This document shows, one piece after another, positions 1-7,551 of a stretch of DNA of 64,000 bases. The number at the start of each line of letters is the position of its first letter. Positions within the stretch are counted from its first letter, which is position 1. Source of the stretch: Marinospirillum celere (lineage in GTDB: Bacteria > Pseudomonadota > Gammaproteobacteria > Pseudomonadales > Halomonadaceae). A program made the translations under genes and the position numbers. A model generated the notes under the pieces. That model saw only the letters and a program-made list of their open reading frames with translations, made no database searches and had not been told where the DNA came from. The DNA is taken from the NCBI RefSeq assembly GCF_900112235.1, contig NZ_FOLH01000002.1:62001-126000 (forward strand). Direction: 5' to 3'.

Positions 1-174
1 TCCGATATGGAAATCAGTCAAAAGCGCACCGCTCTGGAGGATGTGTTGCGAACCGATACTGCTGAAGAACATCTATTGCGCTTGCAGCAGGCCGGTTTTG
101 GCTTTTCAACCCAATGGTTTCAATACCTGAATTTTGCTTCTTTCCTGGCAATTAAGGGGAGAGATGATGAGTGA
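1..174 (+). CDS. cmoA: CmoA, carboxy-S-adenosyl-L-methionine synthase (3' end only)
   Basis: Only the last 57 codons lie in the window; the gene begins before base 1 and stops with TGA at 172-174. The visible part ends with the sequence pattern typical of CmoA C-termini: RTALEDVL, then a LQQAGF segment and a WFQYLNFASFLAIKG tail. CmoA makes carboxy-SAM, the substrate CmoB uses to build cmo5U at tRNA position 34. The downstream cmoB start lies inside this gene's end (8-base overlap), which supports both the identification and translational coupling. Identification rests on the tail and the neighbour. Confidence 0.85.
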   Translation, partial: SDMEISQKRTALEDVLRTDTAEEHLLRLQQAGFGFSTQWFQYLNFASFLAIKGRDDE

Positions 175-1189
175 ACCGGATTTTTCAGCCGTATTCCGTT
201 TGCTGGCTGAAGAGGGGCGTGAGCGACCTGGCCTGCACCAATGGCTTGCTTTACTGCCTGGGCAGTTAAAAGAAGCTCTGGACCCAAAACGTTTCCCGGA
301 ATTTAATGGTTGGTGGCAAAGGGTCAAGCAATTGCCCGAGATAGAGACCTCCCAATTTAACCTGCAAACGGCTGCCATCACAGCCACTCAAGGGCTTAAA
401 ACCGATGGTCAGCCGTTGGGAGAAGGAGAAAAAAATCAGATTGCAGGCCTGCTTAAGGGGTTAATGCCCTGGCGGAAGGGGCCTTTTGATTTGCATGGCA
501 CCTATATCGATACTGAGTGGCGCTCTGATTTTAAATGGGATCGACTGCGTCCTCATCTAGGTCGACTGGAAGGCCGCAAAATTCTCGATGTCGGTGGAGG
601 CAGTGGTTACCACGCTTGGCGCTTGGCCGGAGAGGGCGCAGCCTTTACTCTCTGTATCGACCCCTCGCCGCGTTTTTATGCCCAGTTTGAAGCGGTTAAA
701 AAGCTTTTGGGAACTCAGGGTTTGCCCGAAGTGTATCACCTGCCCGTGGGGATTGAGGCCCTGCCGGATCAGCTGGCAGCCTTTGACTGGGTGCTTTCCA
801 TGGGGGTTTTATATCACAGGCGCTCGCCTATTGATCACCTGCTGGAACTCAAGTCGGCGCTAAGGCCTGGGGGCGAACTGGTCCTGGAAACTCTGGTCAT
901 AGAAGGTGATGAGCAAGCCGTTTTGATCCCTGAAGACCGCTATGCGGCTATGCGCAATGTCTGGTTTTTGCCTTCGGTTAAAGCCCTTGAACTTTGGCTG
1001 CGCCGTGCTGGGTTTACGAATATACGCTGTGTTAGCCAAGAAAAAACCACAACTGAAGAACAGCGGGCAACGGACTGGATGACCTTTCAATCCTTAGCCG
1101 ACTTTCTTGATTCAGAGAACCCGGATTTGACTCGGGAAGGCTATCCAGCACCGGTGAGAGCAGTCTTGCTTGCTGAAAAGCCTGACTGA
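167..1189 (+). CDS. cmoB: CmoB, tRNA U34 carboxymethyltransferase
   Basis: This 340-residue protein has the normal family length. CmoB transfers the carboxymethyl group of carboxy-SAM to 5-hydroxyuridine 34, giving cmo5U in tRNAs that read four-fold degenerate codons. Visible signatures are the TYIDTEWRSDFKWDR segment that precedes the catalytic domain, the SAM-binding loop ILDVGGGSGYHAW, the acidic strand LCIDPSPRF, and MGVLYHRRSPIDHLLELK. Two ATG codons sit side by side at 164 and 167. I chose 167 because the AGGGGAG ribosome site at 155-161 is 5 bases upstream of it, against 2 for the first. The gene overlaps cmoA by 8 bases, so the two are one operon. Confidence 0.95.
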   Translation: MSEPDFSAVFRLLAEEGRERPGLHQWLALLPGQLKEALDPKRFPEFNGWWQRVKQLPEIETSQFNLQTAAITATQGLKTDGQPLGEGEKNQIAGLLKGLMPWRKGPFDLHGTYIDTEWRSDFKWDRLRPHLGRLEGRKILDVGGGSGYHAWRLAGEGAAFTLCIDPSPRFYAQFEAVKKLLGTQGLPEVYHLPVGIEALPDQLAAFDWVLSMGVLYHRRSPIDHLLELKSALRPGGELVLETLVIEGDEQAVLIPEDRYAAMRNVWFLPSVKALELWLRRAGFTNIRCVSQEKTTTEEQRATDWMTFQSLADFLDSENPDLTREGYPAPVRAVLLAEKPD

Positions 1190-1202
1190 ATTTTTGTTTT
1201 TG

Positions 1203-1242
1203 GTTATATCTGAATAACTTTTTATAGAATAAGGGTATAAAA
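1203..1242. promoter_or_regulatory. AT-rich double palindrome upstream of fpr
   Basis: Two small inverted repeats lie back to back between cmoB and fpr: GTTAT (1203-1207) with ATAAC (1214-1218), then TTTTATA (1220-1226) with TATAAAA (1236-1242). They lie about 80-115 bases before the fpr start, in the place where an operator or promoter is expected. fpr genes of pseudomonads are controlled by the LysR-type regulator FinR, but I cannot match these arms to a known site. Function is inference. Confidence 0.25.
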
Positions 1243-1319
1243 ACAAAAGATTTAACCTCCGGGTGGCAAACCTCTAGAATACCCGATTAAATTACTCGGC
1301 CACAGTTGAGAGGTCATCT

Positions 1320-2093
1320 ATGAGCAAGTTCTATGCTGAAGAAGTTACCAGCGTACATCACTGGACAGAAAGCCTGTTCAGCTTTACTACCACCCGTAGC
1401 GACGGCCTGAGATTTAAAAACGGCCAGTTTGTGATGATAGGTTTGGAGGTGAGTGGTAAGCCCTTGATGCGTGCTTACAGCATTGCCAGCCCCAACTATG
1501 GTGAGCAGCTGGAGTTTTTCAGCATTAAGGTGCCTGATGGTCCCCTGACTTCACGCCTGCAACACTTGCAGGAGGGTGATCAGATTATGATCAGCAAAAA
1601 GCCAACCGGGACTCTGGTGCTCGATGATCTGCTGCCTGGACGTCATCTCTACCTGTTTAGTACGGGAACAGGCTTGGCACCCTTTTTGAGTGTTATTCAA
1701 GACCCGGATACCTACGAGCGTTTTGAAAAGATTATTCTTGTTCATGGGGTTCGCTGGAAAAAAGACCTGGCCTATCAAGAGTTCCTGACTGAAGAACTGC
1801 CCAATCACGAGTACCTGAGTGAGGAAATCAAAGAGAAACTCATCTACTATCCTTGTGTGACTCGTGAAGATTTTGTTCACCGGGGGCGGATTACTGAGTT
1901 GGCCGCAACAGGTCAGCTGGCAAGCGATCTGGGCCTGCCTGAACTCAACCCTGAGACGGACCGGGCAATGATTTGTGGTAGTCCCAATATGCTGAGAGAC
2001 CTCAGTAAGATGCTGGATGACCGGGGTTTCAAGATCTCCCCGCGTATGGGTGATCCAGGTGACTATGTGATTGAAAGGGCTTTTGTTGATTAA
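1320..2093 (+). CDS. fpr: Ferredoxin/flavodoxin-NADP+ reductase
   Basis: A 257-residue FAD enzyme of the bacterial Fpr type, which moves electrons between NADPH and ferredoxin or flavodoxin in the cytoplasm. The FAD-binding motif RAYSIASPNY and the following FFSIKVPDGPLTS are clear near residues 50-75. The NADP-binding part has STGTGLAPFLS (about 117-127) and the C-terminal half has MICGSPNML. It ends in an aromatic-hydrophobic tail (VIERAFVD), as usual for this subgroup. The start is supported by a GAGAGGT ribosome site 6 bases upstream. It appears to be a single-gene unit after an AT-rich gap. The 7Fe ferredoxin gene at 57157 is one possible partner. Confidence 0.93.
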   Translation: MSKFYAEEVTSVHHWTESLFSFTTTRSDGLRFKNGQFVMIGLEVSGKPLMRAYSIASPNYGEQLEFFSIKVPDGPLTSRLQHLQEGDQIMISKKPTGTLVLDDLLPGRHLYLFSTGTGLAPFLSVIQDPDTYERFEKIILVHGVRWKKDLAYQEFLTEELPNHEYLSEEIKEKLIYYPCVTREDFVHRGRITELAATGQLASDLGLPELNPETDRAMICGSPNMLRDLSKMLDDRGFKISPRMGDPGDYVIERAFVD

Positions 2094-2190
2094 TGGAATA
2101 ACGGCATAACTATTTATTCTTTTTGGTTACTAGCTACCTGGACTAAAGTAGTCGCATCTGATACTTCGATCATCAGCAAGGCAGGCTCTT

Positions 2191-2550
2191 ATGTTCAGCA
2201 AAAAAACCAAAAAAATACTGAATTCAGTACCTAACCACCTAAAAACAGGGTTCTATGCTCTGGTTTTAGGTGGTTTTTTAATTTCTAGTGCTCAAGCTGA
2301 AGGTTTCAGCCAGCGGCAAGTTGAAGTCATGGCTGGCTCCTGCGCCAATTGTCACGGCACCGAAGGTCGACTGGCAGGCGTGGTGCCTGCCATTGCCAAG
2401 CGACCAGCCGGTGTTCTTGAAGCTCAACTGTTAGCGTTTAAGCGCGATGAAGAGCCAAGAGCCACTGTTATGGATCGCATTGCCAAGGGGTACACTGAAG
2501 AGGAGCTACGCGCTCTGGCCCACTACTTTGCCAACCTGGATAACAAATAA
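2191..2550 (+). CDS. fccA: Monohaem cytochrome c subunit of flavocytochrome c sulfide dehydrogenase
   Basis: A 119-residue exported c-type cytochrome. An N-terminal signal (hydrophobic stretch about residues 20-35, likely cleavage after AQA) is followed by one haem site CANCH (C51, C54, H55). M94 in the ATVMDRIAKG segment is the likely distal ligand. It lies 12 bases before the flavoprotein gene fccB, so I read it as the electron-accepting subunit that passes electrons from sulfide oxidation to the periplasmic respiratory chain. The form is a small single-haem subunit, not the diheme FccA of Allochromatium. A ribosome site (AGGCAGG) precedes the ATG. SoxE-type naming would also fit. Confidence 0.85.
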   Translation: MFSKKTKKILNSVPNHLKTGFYALVLGGFLISSAQAEGFSQRQVEVMAGSCANCHGTEGRLAGVVPAIAKRPAGVLEAQLLAFKRDEEPRATVMDRIAKGYTEEELRALAHYFANLDNK

Positions 2551-2562
2551 GGAAAAGCCAAA

Positions 2563-3873
2563 ATGAGCGAAGAAAATAAAACACTGAGTCGTCGTAGCCT
2601 ACTGAAAGGTGTCGGTGCTGCCAGCTTGCTGCCTATTTTATCCGCCTGTGGTGCAACAGCTGTCTCCAAGGGTACGGCCGGGCATGTAGTGGTTGTTGGG
2701 GGTGGTTTCGGTGGTGCTACCGCAGCGAAATACATCAAGCGTGGTAACCCTGCCATAGCGGTCACTCTGATTGAACCGAAAAAAACCTTTTATACCTGCC
2801 CCTTCTCTAACCTGGTACTGGCTGGTGAGCGTTCACTCGATTCGATTGGTCATAATTATCAGGAATTGAAAGAAGTGTACGGTGTTGAAGTGGTTCACGC
2901 CTATGCTGAAGATGTTGATCCCGTTGCTCACACAGTCCGACTATCCACAGGCTCGACCTTGAAATATGATCGCCTGGTGCTGTCACCCGGTATCGATATT
3001 CGTTGGGATGCTTTGGAAGGCTATGACCAGGCCGCTGCGGAGCTGGCTCCTCATGCTTGGCAGGCAGGCGAACAAACCCGCTTACTGAGACGCCAACTGG
3101 AAGCCATGGACGATGGTGACACCTTCATTTTGTCGGCTCCAGCTAATCCTTTCCGCTGTCCACCTGGCCCCTATGAGCGTGCTAGTCTGATTGCCCACTA
3201 TTTCAGTCAACATAAGCCGCGCTCCAAGGTGCTGATTTTGGATTCCAAGGATAACTTCTCCAAACAGGGGTTGTTTACCTCGGCCTGGCAGGAAGTCTAT
3301 GGCGACCGCATTGAGTGGGTAGGACTTTCCGGCGATGGCAAGGTGGTTCGTGTTGATGCGCAAAAGCGTGAAGTTGAAACTGAGTTTGGTACCCGCCATA
3401 AGGCTGGGGTTCTAAACGTGGTTCCGCCTCAAAAAGCAGGAAAAATTGCTGAGCGTGCCGGGGTAACTAATTCCAGCGGCTGGGTGCCTGTCAATCCACG
3501 CACTTTTGAAGCGGAGCTGGCGGCAGATATCTACGTTGTGGGTGACGCTACCGTTGCTGCGCCCATGCCCAAATCAGGCTTTGCGGCCAACGCTCAGGGT
3601 AAGGTCGCTGCGGCAGCAATCGTGGCCTCTTTGGAAGGAACTTCAACGGTCGACCCTCATTGGGCCAATACCTGCTACAGCTTGATTAATCCTGATTATG
3701 GTATTTCAGTGGCGGGCGTTTACCGCTTGGAAAATAACGAAATTGTTAGTCCCCAAGGCTCGGGTGGCTTGAGTGCCAGTGATGCGGATGGCTGGGTAAG
3801 ACGTGCCGAAGCAGAATATGCAGTAGGCTGGTATAATGCCATCAGTCAGGATACCTGGGGCACACGTCTGTAA
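2563..3873 (+). CDS. fccB: Flavocytochrome c sulfide dehydrogenase, flavoprotein subunit
   Basis: A 436-residue flavoprotein that oxidises sulfide to sulfur or polysulfide outside the cytoplasmic membrane. It has a twin-arginine signal (SRRSLLKG, residues 9-16) and a lipobox-like LSAC ending at C29, so export by Tat and possible lipidation are likely. The FAD-binding loop GGGFGG is at 46-51. C79 in FYTCPFSN matches the cysteine that carries covalent FAD in the family. C199 (RCPPGPYERAS) and C371 (NTCYSLINPDYGISV) match the redox-active cysteine pair next to the flavin. The second dinucleotide domain holds YVVGDAT, and the C-terminal FCSD flavin-binding domain is complete. It forms an operon with fccA and the next two genes. 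Confidence 0.93.
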   Translation: MSEENKTLSRRSLLKGVGAASLLPILSACGATAVSKGTAGHVVVVGGGFGGATAAKYIKRGNPAIAVTLIEPKKTFYTCPFSNLVLAGERSLDSIGHNYQELKEVYGVEVVHAYAEDVDPVAHTVRLSTGSTLKYDRLVLSPGIDIRWDALEGYDQAAAELAPHAWQAGEQTRLLRRQLEAMDDGDTFILSAPANPFRCPPGPYERASLIAHYFSQHKPRSKVLILDSKDNFSKQGLFTSAWQEVYGDRIEWVGLSGDGKVVRVDAQKREVETEFGTRHKAGVLNVVPPQKAGKIAERAGVTNSSGWVPVNPRTFEAELAADIYVVGDATVAAPMPKSGFAANAQGKVAAAAIVASLEGTSTVDPHWANTCYSLINPDYGISVAGVYRLENNEIVSPQGSGGLSASDADGWVRRAEAEYAVGWYNAISQDTWGTRL

Positions 3874-3888
3874 CTTGGATAAACTTTG

Positions 3889-4911
3889 ATGTACGACTGG
3901 TACTTGGATCTGCTGGATAATCACCAGCTGCTGGTACTCTGGTCAACGGCTCTACTGGGTTTGAGTTTTGGTGCTCTTGCCCAGTGGAGTCGTTTCTGTT
4001 TGTTGCGAGGCTTGGTTGAGGCCTGTCAGCAGCAGAGTTACCAGAAACTGCGGTTGTTTGTACTTGCTCTGGCCTTTGCATTACTGGGCAGCCAGTTTTT
4101 GGTGTGGCAAGGCATCGTTGATCTGCAGGCTTCGATCTATGTTCAATCAACACCACCGCTGCTTGCCCTGCTTTTAGGGGGAGTCCTCTTTGGCTATGGT
4201 ATGGCCCTTGCCAATGCCTGTGGTGCGCGCAGTCTGGTACTCCTTGCCAGTGGCAATCTGCGTTCAGTGGTTACCCTCTTTGCACTCGCTTTGGCGGCTG
4301 GAATGACTCTTTCCGGTCTCTTGGCGCCAGTGCGCATCTATTTGGAAGATTTGACCCGAGTAGAACTACCCTTTGCCCAGCTGCCTGCCTGGATGACTTT
4401 ACCCCTGGTCGCTGTTGCCCTGGCCTGGGTTTTAAAGTCAGATCAATTTCGTCGCTCACCCAAACAACTGTTGGCGGGTGCTTTGATTGGGCTTTTGGTG
4501 CCTGCTGGCTGGTGGATTACCGGTTATCTGGGTGCTGATGACTTTGAGCCCGTCCGCTTGGCCTCGATGACTTTTGTGGCTCCAGTAACGGAAACTCAGC
4601 AGTATCTTCAGTTGTCTACAGGAACACGCCTAAGCTTTGGGGTGGTTCTGGTTGCTGGTGTTTTGGCCGGTGCCTTGTTGAGAGCCTTGTTGGGCCGAGA
4701 GTTTGCCTGGCAGGGTTTTGAGTCAATATCCCAATTACAAGGCTCCCTTGTTGGTGGTTTGCTAATGGGCTTTGGTGGTGTTCTGGCTCTGGGTTGTAGC
4801 CTGGGCCAGGGGCTGACCGGAGTTTCAACGCTGGCCCTGGCCAGTATGGTTGCTTTGGTAGGCATTCTTTTCGGTGCTTGGCTGAAAATTCGTTTGGCAG
4901 CCAGGGCTTAA
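3889..4911 (+). CDS. YeeE/YedE (TsuA/SoxT-type) sulfur-compound transporter
   Basis: A 340-residue integral membrane protein with about nine hydrophobic segments. Family marks are FGALAQWSRFCLLRG near the N-terminus, GMALANACGARSL in the middle and LALGCSLGQGLTG near the end. The conserved cysteines in these loops are the residues that relay thiosulfate through TsuA-family proteins. Start: an ATG at 3889 directly follows an in-frame TTG (3886); the ATG is preferred, although the ribosome site is weak. It lies 15 bases after fccB and before a SoxYZ-like gene. I infer that it moves thiosulfate or sulfane sulfur across the inner membrane for this cluster; the substrate and direction are not shown by the sequence. 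Confidence 0.85.
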   Translation: MYDWYLDLLDNHQLLVLWSTALLGLSFGALAQWSRFCLLRGLVEACQQQSYQKLRLFVLALAFALLGSQFLVWQGIVDLQASIYVQSTPPLLALLLGGVLFGYGMALANACGARSLVLLASGNLRSVVTLFALALAAGMTLSGLLAPVRIYLEDLTRVELPFAQLPAWMTLPLVAVALAWVLKSDQFRRSPKQLLAGALIGLLVPAGWWITGYLGADDFEPVRLASMTFVAPVTETQQYLQLSTGTRLSFGVVLVAGVLAGALLRALLGREFAWQGFESISQLQGSLVGGLLMGFGGVLALGCSLGQGLTGVSTLALASMVALVGILFGAWLKIRLAARA

Positions 4912-4966
4912 GTTTCTTTAGCTGGCCTCGGGATGGGTCTTTAAGTCAATTCTTGTGGAGTCCTCT

Positions 4967-5749
4967 GTGTTCAACTATTTGCTGCGTTTTTTTTGGGTGA
5001 CTAGCATCACCTTGATCCTGTCACCTTTGGTTCTGGCGAGTAGCTGGCAGTCTTTTGAGCCAGTTAAGAAGTTCTTGGATGGCAGCCAGCCTGCTACCTC
5101 AGGTCTCAAACTGGATCTCCCCCTGGTTTCTGAAGATGGCTCTTCCGTGGCTTTGGAAGTCAGTTTTGAGGGGCAGTTGAAGTCAGGGGATCAGCTTGAA
5201 TCCATTCATGTTTTTTCAACAGGTAACCCTAATCCTGAAATTATTGAGTTCCACTTTATGGACCCACGGGTTTTGCCAAAAGTGGCAACCCGAGTCAGGT
5301 TGAATGAAACTCAGACAGTCATTGCAGTGGCCAAAAGCCGGGAAGGCGCCACCTGGGTGACAGAGCGGGAAGTCAGAGTGACTGTCAGTGGCTGTTTGAT
5401 GAGAAGTGATGAAGATGCTGAAGCAGGCATGCAAAATCCACGCATTGCTTTACCTCGCCGTATGTCAGCAGGCCAGGCGCTGGATGTGCGCACTTTGATC
5501 AACCATCCGATGGAAACCGGGTTGCGTGAAGATGCCCAAGGTAAGTTGATTGATCAAAACCTGATAGAGGCGTTTCGTCTGCAATTGGGTGGAGAAACAG
5601 TCTTCCGTGCTGGTTTGCACACAGGTACTGCTGCCAACCCTTATATCCGTGTTCAATTAAAGCTAGATACTTCTACCCCTGCGGTCTTCAGCTGGAAAGA
5701 CCAACAGGGCCAGGAAGTCCAAGAAGAGCGCGAGTTTCAGCTGCGCTAG
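4967..5749 (+). CDS. SoxYZ-like fused sulfur-carrier protein
   Basis: A 260-residue exported protein. The signal peptide is clear (hydrophobic core up to LVLASS, about residue 26). The first domain resembles SoxY: an immunoglobulin-like fold with EIIEFHFMDPRVLPKVATRVRL, ending at VTVSGCLM with C143. The second domain resembles SoxZ (NPRIALPRRMSAGQAL, then TLINHPMETG, then VFSWKDQQGQ near the end). In SoxYZ the SoxY cysteine in a GGCGG tail carries the sulfur substrate. Here the cysteine is kept but the arm is internal and reads SGC-LM. The GTG start at 4967 has GGAG 6 bases upstream; an in-frame GTG at 4955 is less well placed. It is last in the fcc operon. No SoxAX or SoxB is nearby. Confidence 0.82.
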   Translation: MFNYLLRFFWVTSITLILSPLVLASSWQSFEPVKKFLDGSQPATSGLKLDLPLVSEDGSSVALEVSFEGQLKSGDQLESIHVFSTGNPNPEIIEFHFMDPRVLPKVATRVRLNETQTVIAVAKSREGATWVTEREVRVTVSGCLMRSDEDAEAGMQNPRIALPRRMSAGQALDVRTLINHPMETGLREDAQGKLIDQNLIEAFRLQLGGETVFRAGLHTGTAANPYIRVQLKLDTSTPAVFSWKDQQGQEVQEEREFQLR

Positions 5750-5773
5750 AGTTACTTAAAGCCGAAGGCTTGC

Positions 5774-6556
5774 TTAGCTGACGGCTTTTTCTTCACGGTT
5801 GGCAATTCGCCGTGTGGCCTCTATATAGTCAACCAGCTGGGTGCGCACCGTGCCTTCCATCGGCATAAAGCGAGTGGCGATACGTATTTCTTCCACCCTT
5901 GATGGGTGGGCAGGGTCAGCCTCTAGCCGGATAACCTGGCAAGGCAGAAGAATTTCCTCTTCTGTATGTGGCATGTAGACTTTGACTTCCATGCGATCAA
6001 AGATGGTGATATCGCGTACCTCTTCATGGTTGCACATGGTCAGCAGGCCGGATAAGGATATATCAATCATATCGCTATCAACCGGCTGCTTGTTGGCAAA
6101 CTTCAATTGAGCCTTTTGGCCACGGGATGCCTTGATGCGCTCGGCATTGCGTCTTTCCATGCGTCCACGGGCTAGAAACACCTTCTCGACCAGCTTTTTG
6201 GCGGTAAAGGGTTTGATGACAAAGGAGGTGACGCCCAGCTGTACGGCAGTGACCAGGGAATCCCGGTCACCCTTGGAGGTAATCATGATGAAAGGCAGGT
6301 GGGCTGTTTGGGGGTCTTTGCGAACTGCAGCGAGCAGCTCATCCCCTGCCATGACTGGCATTTCCCAGTCACAAAAGATCCAATCAATTTCAGGGTGTTG
6401 TTTAAGCATCCTGAGCGCTTCCTTGCCATCAGCTGCTTCATGGATTTCCTTGCAATAAAGGCGATCACGAAGCACATTGATAATTGCATTACGAGCTGTT
6501 GCCGAATCATCAACGACAAGAACAATGTCTTTTTCAAGCATCGGAATAGTATCCAT
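5774..6556 (-). CDS. Response regulator with REC and PilZ domains
   Basis: A 260-residue cytoplasmic signalling protein. The receiver domain (about 10-125) has the acidic pair D16/D17, phospho-acceptor D63 in FCDWEMPVMAG, T93 and K115 in IKPF, so it should be phosphorylatable. The C-terminal part (about 135-250) is PilZ-like, with ERRNAERIKASR and a DISLSG motif that matches the DxSxxG c-di-GMP contact. The protein can thus join a phospho-signal to c-di-GMP. I chose the ATG at 6556 because the conserved fold starts just after it; no clear ribosome site is visible and a second ATG lies 15 bases further in. A longer in-frame stretch upstream looks non-coding. Partner kinase unknown. Confidence 0.85.
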   Translation of the reverse strand: MDTIPMLEKDIVLVVDDSATARNAIINVLRDRLYCKEIHEAADGKEALRMLKQHPEIDWIFCDWEMPVMAGDELLAAVRKDPQTAHLPFIMITSKGDRDSLVTAVQLGVTSFVIKPFTAKKLVEKVFLARGRMERRNAERIKASRGQKAQLKFANKQPVDSDMIDISLSGLLTMCNHEEVRDITIFDRMEVKVYMPHTEEEILLPCQVIRLEADPAHPSRVEEIRIATRFMPMEGTVRTQLVDYIEATRRIANREEKAVS

Positions 6557-6728
6557 GACCAGGAAGAAATCTTGACTCTCTAGTCTAAAGGGGTTTATCG
6601 AAAAATTACAGAGACTCAGGTCACAAATCACCCTTTTGGAGTGGATATTTGGTAAAATATCCTTTCCGGGTGTAGTGTCATCCTGGTCAGTAGTTCCAGC
6701 CGTGTAGGAAGTTCCGGAGTACCCAGAA

Positions 6729-7517
6729 ATGGCTTCAGAAATCACTTTTCGACTTCGAGAAACGCAGCGCTTTCTTGTTGCAATTCTGTCAAGTCAAGAC
6801 GGCCGAAAGTTTTTGGTCAACCACTTGTTGAATAGCCTCGTTCTAGCAATCCTGGTGTTAGTTGCCTTGTCTCTAGCATTGTTCGGACTTTTCCAGGGGA
6901 TGATTCTAGGACGAAGAACCCTGGTTCTGAGTTTAGGCATGCTAGTGACCTTGTTGGTAGTGGTCCCTTTGGCAACCATGCCATTTTTCTCTTTCAAAGA
7001 TGTTATCAACCGTTGTGTGAGCTTTTTCAACCAGCGGGGGTTGTTTATGCATCTTAGCGACCATGTTTTTTACCGGCAAACCGCCAAGGGTGATATCTCA
7101 CTGCACCTGGCTAAAGCGCATGCTGTGTTGACTGAAAAGCATCGTTTGCTCGCTGATAAAGCCGAGATTCCTCAGAATATCAGTCGTCAGCTTTCTTTTT
7201 CCCTGGGCCGCTCTATTCGTGATGCTGTGCGCTTGTCAAAGCAACTAGTGAGTAGCGGTAGCTTGAAAAGAGATCAGAAGATTGTTGGCGCCACCTATGG
7301 TTACCTCTTTGGGGCAGCCAAGAGCAAGCTGAAGCTTCAGCGTCATGAGCCGAAGCGTTTTTCACGCCTGGTCAGTGGAATTTTTTATCGCTTTGGTGCG
7401 CTACATGCGGTGTTTATGTACTTTATCATCCATGACAAGCTGCCTCCTTCCTTTGATCCTGTCTATTTTATGGCAACCGTTGGTGATGTCATCGGTAGCA
7501 AAACCCTCAAAGGTTAA
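6729..7517 (+). CDS. Conserved-looking two-TM protein of unknown function
   Basis: I do not recognise this 262-residue protein. Two strong hydrophobic helices lie close together at about residues 34-55 and 62-85, joined by a short basic turn (GMILGRR). A mostly helical cytoplasmic part rich in basic residues follows, with KSKLKLQRHEPKRFSRL near 197-213. The C-terminal third holds a short hydrophobic patch (FGALHAVFMYFIIHD) that could re-enter the membrane. It is divergent from the REC-PilZ gene and converges on the chemoreceptor gene with a shared hairpin terminator between them. A role in c-di-GMP signalling or surface behaviour is only suggested by these neighbours. The ATG start at 6729 fits the beginning of the domain. 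Confidence 0.6.
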   Translation: MASEITFRLRETQRFLVAILSSQDGRKFLVNHLLNSLVLAILVLVALSLALFGLFQGMILGRRTLVLSLGMLVTLLVVVPLATMPFFSFKDVINRCVSFFNQRGLFMHLSDHVFYRQTAKGDISLHLAKAHAVLTEKHRLLADKAEIPQNISRQLSFSLGRSIRDAVRLSKQLVSSGSLKRDQKIVGATYGYLFGAAKSKLKLQRHEPKRFSRLVSGIFYRFGALHAVFMYFIIHDKLPPSFDPVYFMATVGDVIGSKTLKG

Positions 7518-7550
7518 AGCTGGCCCGGCTTAATAGCCGGGCTGACTTCT
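7515..7550. terminator. Bidirectional hairpin terminator
   Basis: A perfect 8-bp stem GCCCGGCT (7523-7530) / AGCCGGGC (7535-7542) with a TAAT loop lies between two convergent genes. T-rich bases follow on the plus strand and a shorter T run on the minus strand, so it probably ends both transcripts. Confidence 0.7.
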
Positions 7551-7551
7551 T

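Noticed and set aside
5759..5771. AAGCC-GAA-GGCTT hairpin after the SoxYZ-like gene
   Set aside because: The stem is only 5 bp and no T run follows, so it is too weak to call a terminator.
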